Shown: positions 1 to 5,505 of the stretch, piece by piece
Layout: the number at the start of each line of letters is the position of its first letter
How positions within the stretch are numbered: position 1 is the stretch's first letter
Origin: Oscillospiraceae bacterium
GTDB lineage: Bacteria; Bacillota; Clostridia; Saccharofermentanales; Saccharofermentanaceae
Length of the DNA stretch: 6,669 bases
Direction of reading: 5' to 3'
NCBI GenBank assembly: GCA_902767145.1
Contig: CACXGG010000024.1
Coordinates: forward strand, 1 to 6,669
Position numbers and translations under genes: made by a program
Notes under the pieces: model-generated
What the model was told of the DNA's origin: nothing
Database searches by the model: none
Seen by the model: only the letters and a program-made list of their open reading frames with translations

Positions 1-395
1 AGCAGACATTTATCATTGGAGGTTTCTATGACAGTTCCGTTAAGGAGGCTACCGTCTTTGTAGTAGGCGACTACGGCAACACTGTTTGCACATTCGTTTC
101 AGAGGTATTCGAGTCAGAGGATGATGCACAGGATATGTACGATGAGCTCGTAGAAGATTTCGAGGAGGTCAAAGACTATTCCGGCGAGGATGCAGAGATG
201 GATAGCTTCGAGGAGGGCGGTATGGTCTATACCATAATCAATGCCGATTCCCAATACACACACTGTTCTTACGGCGCATATCTTAAGGACAACACACTTT
301 TCATCGTATTCTGTACGGGCGATGAAAAAGACATCAACAACTATGCTGACGACGTTTGTGAAGCACTTGACGTTATGGCTCCCAGCGAACTCTGA
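1..395 (+). CDS. C-terminal part of an acidic protein of unknown function
   Basis: The frame beginning at position 3 is open from the window edge to a TGA at 393-395, giving 130 visible residues; the start lies outside the window. An in-frame ATG at 135 exists, but the frame is protein-like well before it (QTFIIGGFYDSSVKEATVF), so 135 is unlikely to be the true start. The fragment is rich in Asp and Glu, with alternating hydrophobic strands (ATVFVVGDYGNTVCTFV, TLFIVFCTG) and acidic helices (DDAQDMYDELVEDFEEV). This suggests a small soluble alpha/beta domain at the C-terminus. No membrane segment or catalytic motif is visible in this part. I do not recognise the family. It could be the tail of a surface lipoprotein, but that cannot be tested without the N-terminus. 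Confidence 0.75.
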   Translation, partial: QTFIIGGFYDSSVKEATVFVVGDYGNTVCTFVSEVFESEDDAQDMYDELVEDFEEVKDYSGEDAEMDSFEEGGMVYTIINADSQYTHCSYGAYLKDNTLFIVFCTGDEKDINNYADDVCEALDVMAPSEL

Positions 396-411
396 TGGGC
401 GTTTCTTTTGG

Positions 412-422
412 AGTGATATAAT
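412..422 (+). promoter_or_regulatory. Orphan extended -10 promoter-like site
   Basis: AGTGATATAAT contains a TGn extended -10 and a perfect TATAAT (417-422). The same 11 bases occur on the minus strand at 2114-2124, in the promoter of the membrane-protein gene. No good -35 is visible, which an extended -10 can tolerate. No intact plus-strand gene follows, only a start-less coding-like fragment. It may be a leftover promoter of a lost gene or a chance match. Confidence 0.3.
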
Positions 423-556
423 TATCCCGCCTCTTCTACAATTGTCAGGCTGCATATGATCTTGGTGGTGACACTAAATACAGGAAGTTCGCAGAAGAGT
501 TGCTTCAGAAGATCGCGTCAAAGACCGGGCCCGGCCTTATCCTTCCCAAAACTTAA
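422..556 (+). pseudogene. Start-less coding-like remnant
   Basis: From 422 to a TAA at 554-556 the plus strand is open without a plausible start codon or ribosome binding site. It reads like protein: NCQAAYDLGGDTKYRKFAE followed by ELLQKIASKTG, a probable amphipathic helix rich in Lys and Glu. Its last residues run antisense into the 3' end of the Nudix gene (537 onwards), so the original protein end is uncertain. It is most simply a gene remnant left by deletion. A chance open stretch of this length is also quite possible. I do not recognise a family. Confidence 0.25.
521..538. repeat. GC-rich near-perfect palindrome at the Nudix 3' end
   Basis: AAGACCGGGCCCGGCCTT is an 18-bp dyad with a single mismatched pair (A524 against C535) and a perfect 10-bp core, CCGGGCCCGG. 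It touches the Nudix stop codon (537-539, minus strand). It lacks a loop and a following T tract on either strand, so it is not a standard intrinsic terminator. It could be a cruciform or protein-binding site, or simply a GC-rich oddity. Confidence 0.45.
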
Positions 557-1025
557 GAAGGTACTCATCGATAGGAGCAATAGGCTCTTTGTCCTTTACT
601 TCGCTGTAAAAAGCAAGACGCTCAACTTCTTCCTTGTCTGTTCTGAATGCTTCGATGGTCTTTAAGCTGTCAGCAGGAAGGGAGATCCCGTAGAGTCCGC
701 CATATTCGTTATGCCATTCGGGATTGAAGTAGCCAGGAGCGAGATGGAGATGCATGAGTCCCAGAAATGAGAAATCGCCGTCCTTGATGCCGAGTTCTTC
801 TTCGCACTCACGTTCAATGCACCTGCGGATAGTCTCACCGTCTTCTCTGCAACCGCCGAAGATCTCCCATTCCTGACGGTACTTGTTCCATCCGAGAAGA
901 TGATCGCCGCCTACCTTAACAACAGCAAGACAGTGGGTTATGGGCTGATACTCAGCATCGGCCTTATCCTCATCCGTTCTTACCAGATCCAGCAGTTCAT
1001 TTCCCTTAGCATCTTTTACCAGCAT
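537..1025 (-). CDS. Nudix hydrolase
   Basis: Likely hydrolyses a nucleoside diphosphate linked to another moiety, or a related pyrophosphate; the substrate is not readable from sequence. Numbered from the ATG at 1025 (162 residues), the Nudix box GX5EX7REUXEEXGU lies at residues 58-80: G58, E64, R72-E73, E76-E77, G79, I80. The hydrophobic U position after RE is Cys74. The metal-binding glutamates are all present. The preceding strand ITHCLAVVKVGGDHLLGW and the WEIFGG leading into the box are typical of the fold. Start choice: ATG at 1025 has AAGGTGG 8 bases upstream. A GTG at 1037 would add MGWI but sits inside that ribosome binding site and has no good one of its own. Only 47 bases separate it from the membrane-protein gene upstream, so the two are probably co-transcribed. 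The absence of a dedicated neighbour leaves the substrate open (house-cleaning, nucleotide sugar or ADP-ribose are all possible). Confidence 0.9.
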   Translation of the reverse strand: MLVKDAKGNELLDLVRTDEDKADAEYQPITHCLAVVKVGGDHLLGWNKYRQEWEIFGGCREDGETIRRCIERECEEELGIKDGDFSFLGLMHLHLAPGYFNPEWHNEYGGLYGISLPADSLKTIEAFRTDKEEVERLAFYSEVKDKEPIAPIDEYLLKFWEG

Positions 1026-1072
1026 GATCCATCCCACCTTAAAGCGATATAAACATATACTAACACATACAG

Positions 1073-2092
1073 TTATCGTGAGCTGTCCGGGAAGATAAGC
1101 ACGTCATCCGGAATAAAGATCAGGATGGCTTTTGTATCCTGTACATCCTTTTCGCGTATGCCGACACAGGTAGAGTATTTATAGCAGTAATGCCTGCCTT
1201 CACTATTAATGTTGATCTTGTATGAATGAACGTTTTTTACGATGGCATGATATGCAATATACTTATGTTCTTTTACAACCTTCAGTCTGCACACGGCATT
1301 CGTAATGTAATAAGCCAGTATCGGGATCCCGAAGGCAGCGATAAAGACCATAGCAAAGAATAAATACCCTTCTGATCTCTCTATCCTGACATGAATTATT
1401 GCACCGATGAGTCCCGGAGCTGCTTTGTGCTCGCCGTATACCATTCTATTAATGCCGGCGTTGATGATGAGGAGTATGATGAAGATCACGGCCACATGAT
1501 CGAGTACCTGGTTCCTGAAGACCGCCCAATAGAGCTTCTTCTCGAAGGATACAGGAGTCTTAACCTTGTAGAAGTCTTCGTCCTCTTTGCACTTGTGAAG
1601 ATTGCCGTTGCCGGAGAATATCCTTTTCCAGTTTTCCATGTCCTTTTTTGCATAACGGACGGCATTGGGAGTTGTGATGATACCCACAGTGGGGAATAAA
1701 GCAATGGCAACGAGAAAGTTGATGTAGTTATTGTTGTCTCCGAGACTGAAGAGAGTTACCGCCGCCCCGACGGCCAGAAAGATAAGAACGATCAGCACAA
1801 CATCGGTGCGGGATCTTTTGGCACGGTCCTTTATGTCCGTATCCCGGTGGCGGATCAATGTAAAGAGCAGGACCAGGAGAACGGTGACCAGGAGCGCAGT
1901 TATTACGAAGCAGAATGCAAGCCTATCTGCTCCTGTGCCATCGGCTATGACCGTGATAAGAGCGTCGATCATAAAACCCATGAAAATGCACGCAGCTACA
2001 GCCGTACACGAAAAGATCAGTATCAACAGCAGCACCACTCGTATGGGAAAAGGCTTTACTTTCTTTTCTTTAAATGTCTTTCTGTTACTCAT
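1073..2092 (-). CDS. Six-segment membrane protein of unknown function
   Basis: A 339-residue integral membrane protein. Hydrophobic segments lie at about 17-42, 58-80, 97-117, 123-141, 196-217 and 242-267. The basic N-terminus (NRKTFKEKKVK), the basic loop 81-96 (RHRDTDIKDRAKRSR) and the basic region after the last segment (RLKVVKEHK) fit the positive-inside rule with both ends cytoplasmic. A cytoplasmic loop of about 54 residues (142-195) separates segments 4 and 5. The C-terminal 70 residues form a soluble, strand-rich tail (YIAYHAIVKNVHSY, TKAILIFIPDDVLIFPD). No transporter, protease or kinase motif is visible and I do not recognise the family. The start ATG at 2092 has GAGG 8 bases upstream and an extended -10 promoter about 20 bases upstream. 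It probably shares a transcript with the Nudix gene downstream. The ORF is certain; the function is unassigned. Confidence 0.85.
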   Translation of the reverse strand: MSNRKTFKEKKVKPFPIRVVLLLILIFSCTAVAACIFMGFMIDALITVIADGTGADRLAFCFVITALLVTVLLVLLFTLIRHRDTDIKDRAKRSRTDVVLIVLIFLAVGAAVTLFSLGDNNNYINFLVAIALFPTVGIITTPNAVRYAKKDMENWKRIFSGNGNLHKCKEDEDFYKVKTPVSFEKKLYWAVFRNQVLDHVAVIFIILLIINAGINRMVYGEHKAAPGLIGAIIHVRIERSEGYLFFAMVFIAAFGIPILAYYITNAVCRLKVVKEHKYIAYHAIVKNVHSYKININSEGRHYCYKYSTCVGIREKDVQDTKAILIFIPDDVLIFPDSSR

Positions 2093-2113
2093 ATCTTCTG
2101 CCTCAACCAGGCT

Positions 2114-2122
2114 ATTATATCA
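2114..2122 (-). promoter_or_regulatory. Extended -10 promoter for the membrane-protein gene
   Basis: On the minus strand this reads TGATATAAT: a TGn extended -10 followed by a perfect TATAAT. No good -35 is seen at 16-18 bases, as expected for an extended -10 promoter. Transcription would start near 2107, leaving a short leader of about 15 bases before the ATG at 2092, just enough for its ribosome binding site. Confidence 0.55.
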
Positions 2123-2127
2123 CTTTG

Positions 2128-2143
2128 AGATATGCACATATCT
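2128..2143. promoter_or_regulatory. Inverted repeat, candidate operator
   Basis: AGATATGCACATATCT has perfect 7-bp arms around a 2-bp centre. It covers roughly -20 to -35 of the minus-strand promoter at 2114-2122, where a bound repressor or activator would act. No regulator gene lies next to it. This is an AT-rich region, so chance is not excluded. Confidence 0.35.
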
Positions 2144-2192
2144 TAAGTTTATCCGGCTGAAAAAAGGCAGGGGCGGAAGGTATCGTCACTAT

Positions 2193-2201
2193 GGTACAAT
2201 T
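2193..2201 (+). promoter_or_regulatory. Extended -10 promoter for the zinc-ribbon operon
   Basis: TGGTACAAT is a TGn extended -10 with TACAAT (5 of 6 matches to TATAAT). It lies 54 bases before the ATG at 2256 and has no evident -35. Predicted transcription start is around 2208, which coincides with the dyad at 2207-2227. Confidence 0.4.
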
Positions 2202-2206
2202 CAGGT

Positions 2207-2227
2207 GATGGTAAGAATTATCATCAG
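2207..2227 (+). promoter_or_regulatory. Dyad / stem-loop at the predicted transcript start
   Basis: TGATGGTA and TATCATCA pair over 8 positions (one G-T wobble) around a 5-base loop, AGAAT. The element begins about where transcription from the 2193-2201 promoter should start. It could be a repressor operator in DNA or a 5'-end hairpin stabilising the mRNA. It ends well before the ribosome binding site (2240-2245) and does not mask it. Confidence 0.35.
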
Positions 2228-2255
2228 GGAAACGGAATAAGGAGAAAATTGAAAA

Positions 2256-2633
2256 ATGGACAATTACAATCGTGAAAGCGGAATGATCGACCGGAACGGA
2301 AATACCATTAACAGGTTGGATGTAATGGTATCAGCCATGTGGGAACTAATGCTCGAAAAAGGCTTTACCCGCGAACAGTTAAATGCCAAGCTGGATGAGA
2401 TCAAAGAACAGAAAGTATCCCTCGATCCCTGGCATAACAGGGTCGTATGCCCTTCCTGCGGTAAGATGATCAGCGAGGCTCCTGCAACACCATTTGAAGG
2501 AAAATGTATTTTTTGCGGACATAAAGTGACCATATATCCCGGTGACAGCATTGAGTTCAAAAAAGACAGCGATCCCCAGCAGGACAATAGTTCGTCAGCA
2601 TTTGACGATCAGTGGGAGGATAGCTTTTTATGA
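2256..2633 (+). CDS. Zinc-ribbon protein, first of a tandem paralogue pair
   Basis: A 125-residue soluble protein. Residues 20-55 form a predicted helical region (MWELMLEKGFTREQLNAKLDEI). This is followed by a zinc ribbon with two CxxC knuckles, C65-P-S-C68-G and C84-I-F-C87-G, separated by 15 residues including PFEGKC, and closing with VTIYPGD (91-97). The tail (98-125) is polar and acidic. Its neighbour at 2630 has the same plan without gaps: by eye about 29 of 78 positions are identical between residues 20-97 here and 41-118 there. The start has AAGGAG 10 bases upstream, and its stop overlaps the next ATG as ATGA, suggesting translational coupling. Zinc binding is inferred from the four cysteines. 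A nucleic-acid- or protein-binding role is possible but not shown. I do not recognise a named family. Confidence 0.85.
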   Translation: MDNYNRESGMIDRNGNTINRLDVMVSAMWELMLEKGFTREQLNAKLDEIKEQKVSLDPWHNRVVCPSCGKMISEAPATPFEGKCIFCGHKVTIYPGDSIEFKKDSDPQQDNSSSAFDDQWEDSFL

Positions 2634-2995
2634 CAACGTCAAGAAGATGGGCTCATCAGGTCAACAGGGATATTAATAAAAGGGATACCGAGCGCCGGCA
2701 CAGCAATATGCTGGCTGACAAGCAAAAAGAACTGGACAACCATACTGCCAAGGTGGAAATGGTCGCCCGTGTATTGTGGGAATGCCTGTCTGAGCTGGGT
2801 GTCACCCGGGAAGAACTCGACTGCAAGATGAAAGAGATCGAAGAACGCGGGTGGTCCATTAACCCGCCTTCGTACTACCGGCCATGCCCGAAATGCGGAA
2901 GGAAAGTCTTCGACTATACGGCAAAGGCTTTCGAAGGCAACTGTATGTACTGCGGCCAGACCGTAAACATGTATCCGGGAGATATAGACGGATAA
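2630..2995 (+). CDS. Zinc-ribbon protein, second of a tandem paralogue pair
   Basis: A 121-residue paralogue of the preceding protein. It has a longer, strongly basic and charged N-terminal arm (1-36, rich in Arg, Lys, Asp and Asn). A helical region follows (LWECLSELGVTREELDCKMKEI, 49-70), then a zinc ribbon with C86-P-K-C89-G and C105-M-Y-C108-G at exactly the same 15-residue spacing, ending in FEG and VNMYPGD motifs (101-118). Translation starts at ATG 2630 inside the upstream stop (ATGA), with GGGAGG 10 bases before it, so the two products are probably made together. The different N-terminal arm suggests divergence after duplication, perhaps into a heteromeric pair. A further in-frame ATG at 2708 lies after the basic arm but has no comparable ribosome binding site. 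Function unknown. Confidence 0.83.
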   Translation: MTTSRRWAHQVNRDINKRDTERRHSNMLADKQKELDNHTAKVEMVARVLWECLSELGVTREELDCKMKEIEERGWSINPPSYYRPCPKCGRKVFDYTAKAFEGNCMYCGQTVNMYPGDIDG

Positions 2996-3015
2996 CAGGG
3001 AAAAGGAGATCTGTA

Positions 3016-3174
3016 ATGTCTAAGAAAGTTATCAACTTCATTATTAGTCTTTTCTCGTCCATCAGTATGTGTGTGGTCGGAGGCATCATCTTCGGTATCT
3101 CGTTTGTTGCGTCGTTCTTTGGTGCAATGTTCTATGACATGCCAACTGCAGATGGTCGAAGATGCCTGCGGTAA
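3016..3174 (+). CDS. Small hydrophobic membrane protein, possibly frameshifted at its C-terminus
   Basis: ATG 3016 has an AAGGAG ribosome binding site 7 bases upstream and lies 20 bases after the zinc-ribbon gene, so it is probably the third gene of that operon. The 52-residue product starts MSKKVINFI. It is hydrophobic from about residue 5 to 40 (Gly- and Phe-rich, one long or two short membrane segments), then ends in an unconvincing DMPTADGRRCLR. In the +1 frame the sequence continues as QLQMVEDACGKISAWT to a TAA at 3191-3193. One fewer C at 3142-3143 would join the two into a 58-residue protein with a more natural acidic tail. Either the gene is truncated by a recent frameshift or the reading is a base error. 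Longer in-frame starts upstream (2884) lie inside the zinc-ribbon gene and are not supported. Confidence 0.6.
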   Translation: MSKKVINFIISLFSSISMCVVGGIIFGISFVASFFGAMFYDMPTADGRRCLR

Positions 3175-3252
3175 GATCTCAGCCTGGACTTAACCTACAT
3201 CAATGCATAAAGAACTGTCACGTGATAGAGTCCATGGCAGGAGGTAAGAGAT

Positions 3253-4170
3253 ATGAAAGACATACTGATAGGTACATGGGCGTGGGGCACCGGAATGAAC
3301 GGCGGCTCGATGGTATTTGGAAAAAAGCAGGATCCTGAGGTCCTGAAGAAGACTTTCGAAGAGGCTTCTAAGCACGGATTTCTTAACTGGGATACCGCAG
3401 CTGTCTATGGTATGGGTACGGCGGAGAAGCTTCTGGGATCTCTGATAAAAGACCGCGAAGATATTTTCATATCTACTAAGTTCTTTCCTAACAAAAAGTA
3501 TAAAGAGGGGGCGCTTACAAAGTCCTTTAACGAGAGTATGGAACGTTTGGGAAAGGACACCTGCGACCTGTTCTGGATACATGTTCCGAATAATCTTGAG
3601 CAGAACATTAAGGAAGCTGCTCCGCTTCTCAAGTCCGGCAGGATCAGGAGCATCGGCACATCCAACGTGTCCCTGGAACATATCCATATCGCAGAGCAGG
3701 CCCTGGCAAAAGAGGGACTTAAGCTTGGTGCCGTGCAGAACCACTTCAGCCTTTTAAGAAACGACCAGCAGCCCATCATCGACTACTGCAACGCCAACGG
3801 GATCAAGTACTATGCATACATGGTCCTGGAGCAGGGTGCGCTTTCCGGTCATTACGATGCAAAGAACCATTTTCCGGTCTTTTCCATGCGCAACATGGCG
3901 TTCCCCAAGTCGAAGTTCGTTAAGATCGAAGGCCTGATAAACTGCATGCGTCAGATCGCAAAAGACCATGATATCGATCCTTCACAGATCCCCATCCTAT
4001 GGACGCTGTCGAAGGGCGCTCTTCCCATAGTCGGCATCACAAAGCCTTCGCATGCTCAAAAGCTCGCTGAAGCCATGGATGTCGTGCTCACAGATGAAGA
4101 ACTGAACCTTATCGAAAAAGAAGCAGAGGCGACAGGTATAAGGCAGCAGGGCAGCTGGGAACCCCAGTAA
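3253..4170 (+). CDS. Aldo/keto reductase
   Basis: A 305-residue NAD(P)H-dependent oxidoreductase of the aldo/keto reductase superfamily ((beta/alpha)8 barrel), interconverting carbonyls and alcohols in the cytoplasm. The catalytic tetrad is complete: D47 and Y52 in NWDTAAVYG, K76 in STKF and H110 in WIHVPN. Other family marks are GTSN (135-138), VQNHFSLL (161-168) and the cofactor-side segment ALPIVGITKP (256-265). Length is normal for the family. The ATG at 3253 has a perfect AGGAGGT 8 bases upstream. It stands alone: 78 bases after the small membrane gene and 163 bases before the Fic gene. No cofactor or substrate partner is adjacent, so the physiological substrate cannot be named. It is not the iron-sulfur-containing type, since no cysteine cluster is present at the C-terminus. 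Confidence 0.93.
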   Translation: MKDILIGTWAWGTGMNGGSMVFGKKQDPEVLKKTFEEASKHGFLNWDTAAVYGMGTAEKLLGSLIKDREDIFISTKFFPNKKYKEGALTKSFNESMERLGKDTCDLFWIHVPNNLEQNIKEAAPLLKSGRIRSIGTSNVSLEHIHIAEQALAKEGLKLGAVQNHFSLLRNDQQPIIDYCNANGIKYYAYMVLEQGALSGHYDAKNHFPVFSMRNMAFPKSKFVKIEGLINCMRQIAKDHDIDPSQIPILWTLSKGALPIVGITKPSHAQKLAEAMDVVLTDEELNLIEKEAEATGIRQQGSWEPQ

Positions 4171-4231
4171 GGATTATTCGTTCTAGTCCTGGATCATGCT
4201 CAAAGCAGCTCGCCTGAAAAATATGAAGAAA

Positions 4232-4320
4232 TTGAAATAAGGGAGCATCTTTTATATACATATTTCAACAAATCCTTAACTTTCTGAAATAAGCGATGTA
4301 TAATATTCATATTATTTCAA
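4232..4320 (+). repeat. Four alternating copies of TGAAATAA around the Fic promoter
   Basis: Direct copies lie at 4233-4240 and 4285-4292. Inverted copies lie at 4261-4268 (TATTTCAA, missing the last base of the core but extended on the other side) and 4312-4319 (TTATTTCA). Orientation alternates + - + -, with centres about 28, 24 and 27 bases apart, close to two to three helical turns. Pairs 1/2 and 3/4 each make an inverted repeat with perfect 8-bp arms (4232-4239 with 4261-4268; 4285-4292 with 4312-4319). The third copy sits between the -35 and -10, and the fourth just after the likely transcription start. The arrangement looks like an operator for a dimeric regulator. The winged helix in the adjacent Fic protein is an obvious candidate. 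Confidence 0.5.
4276..4304 (+). promoter_or_regulatory. Promoter of the Fic gene
   Basis: TTAACT (4276-4281, 4 of 6 matches to TTGACA) and a perfect TATAAT (4299-4304) are separated by exactly 17 bases. Transcription would start near 4311, giving a leader of about 20 bases with AAGGAGG before the ATG at 4334. Confidence 0.65.
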
Positions 4321-4333
4321 AAAGGAGGCATAT

Positions 4334-5473
4334 ATGAGCAGGTCGGGTGAATTAATAACTAATCTTAGCGGCGATGCAGCTTATAAGTCTTTTAGACCAT
4401 CACCGTTGCCGCCTGATCCTGAACTCAATATCAGCAGTGATATTGTAAAAAAACTCGTAGAAGCCAACAGGGATCTGGTCAGGCTTGATACAGCGGCCAA
4501 ACTCATACCGAATGTTGAACTTTTCGTTTCTATGTATGTAAGGAAAGAGGCCCTTATCTCGTCACAAATAGAAGGAACGCAATGTACACTTGACGATATC
4601 CTGAATCCTGAGAATGCCATTAATACTAATCTTGATGTTAGTGATGTGGTAAATTATGTCAGCGCCTGTAATTACGCGATAAACAGATTAGACACATTAC
4701 CCTTATGCAACAGATTACTAAGAGAGATACACAGGGAGCTTCTATCCGGAGTCAGAGGCCAGGATAAAGATCCCGGAGAATTCAGAAGATCCCAGAATTG
4801 GATCGGTGCGGCTAACTGCTCGCTTAAGGAAGCCAGATATATTCCGCCGAATGTTGAAGATATGGAAACGGCTTTAGCTGATCTGGAAGGATATATGAAT
4901 GAAGGCGATGATTATGATCCCCTCATAAGGATTGCCTTGATCCATTATCAGTTTGAGACGATCCATCCTTTTCTTGATGGCAACGGAAGAGTGGGAAGAT
5001 TGATGATATTACTGTATCTTATGGAACAGGGTTATATCTCCAAGCCGATAATCTATATTTCGTATTTTTTGAAAAAGAATCAGATTGAATACTATGACAG
5101 GATATCTGAGGTAAGAAGAAACGGCAATTATGAACAGTGGATAGGATTCTTTCTTGAAGCTGTATCTGCAGCTGCCAAAGACTCACTTGCAACGATTGAA
5201 AAACTTTCAGAACTCCATGAAAGAAACCTTTCGTTATTGCCTGTTACTTCCAGAAAAAACGATAATGTAAGAAGGGTATTTGATTACATAGAGCAATATC
5301 CTATCATTGATATAAAGAGAACAGCTGCATATCTTGGCTTGAGCTATAATACGGTGGCCGCTGCTGTCAATAAGATGGTTCAAGCAGGAATTCTGAGAGA
5401 AACAACAAATGTGGCCCGAAACAGAGTTTTTTCATATGAAGAGTATCTTAATATCCTGCGTAAGGATACATAA
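4334..5473 (+). CDS. Fic family protein with N-terminal inhibitory helix and C-terminal winged helix
   Basis: A 379-residue Fic enzyme, a family that usually transfers AMP from ATP to a hydroxyl side chain of a target protein. The catalytic loop HPFLDGNGRVGR lies at 211-222 (H211 catalytic, D215 metal-binding, GNGR phosphate-binding) and matches the HPFx(D/E)GNGRxxR signature fully. Residues 76-81, SSQIEG, match the inhibitory (S/T)xxxE(G/N) motif with E80. Its place before the Fic core marks a class II, self-inhibited protein. Residues 311-371 look like a winged helix-turn-helix (RTAAYLGLSYNTVAAAVNKMVQAGILRE; recognition helix about 337-349). The ATG at 4334 has GGAGG 5 bases upstream. Codon use is richer in AGA and TTA than the aldo/keto reductase gene by eye, which hints at a different origin. 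No separate antitoxin gene is adjacent, consistent with intramolecular control. The target is unknown. Confidence 0.92.
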   Translation: MSRSGELITNLSGDAAYKSFRPSPLPPDPELNISSDIVKKLVEANRDLVRLDTAAKLIPNVELFVSMYVRKEALISSQIEGTQCTLDDILNPENAINTNLDVSDVVNYVSACNYAINRLDTLPLCNRLLREIHRELLSGVRGQDKDPGEFRRSQNWIGAANCSLKEARYIPPNVEDMETALADLEGYMNEGDDYDPLIRIALIHYQFETIHPFLDGNGRVGRLMILLYLMEQGYISKPIIYISYFLKKNQIEYYDRISEVRRNGNYEQWIGFFLEAVSAAAKDSLATIEKLSELHERNLSLLPVTSRKNDNVRRVFDYIEQYPIIDIKRTAAYLGLSYNTVAAAVNKMVQAGILRETTNVARNRVFSYEEYLNILRKDT

Positions 5474-5505
5474 TATTAGGGACAGTATATTGGGAGGTAT
5501 TCACA

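Noticed and set aside
114..455. Minus-strand open frame of 113 codons opposite the first gene
   Set aside because: It overlaps the protein-like acidic reading frame on the plus strand, lacks a ribosome binding site, and mirrors the acidic codons of that gene.
456..665. Plus-strand ATG frame of 69 codons running into the Nudix gene
   Set aside because: No ribosome binding site, and most of it is antisense to the Nudix coding sequence.
1731..2240. Plus-strand open frame of 169 codons opposite the membrane-protein gene
   Set aside because: The translation is Arg-, Ser- and Thr-rich and low in structure. It lies antisense to a gene with clear membrane segments and a good ribosome binding site, so it is a shadow frame.
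2209..2241. Ten-codon leader frame (MVRIIIRETE) before the first zinc-ribbon gene
   Set aside because: It starts at about the predicted transcript start with no ribosome binding site and has no attenuator-like codon run; not enough to call a leader peptide.
3215..3228. CTGTCACGTGATAG, a near-palindrome with a CACGTG core before the aldo/keto reductase
   Set aside because: One mismatch, short arms, and no clear promoter nearby to give it a position; chance is the simplest reading.
3190..3744. Minus-strand open frames opposite the aldo/keto reductase (also 3405-3779 and 3754-3969)
   Set aside because: All lie antisense to a gene with a complete catalytic tetrad, have no ribosome binding site and give unconvincing proteins.
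4170..4190. Stem-loop AGGATTA / TAGTCCT just after the aldo/keto reductase stop
   Set aside because: The 7-bp stem with a wobble is weak and no T tract follows, so it cannot be called a terminator.
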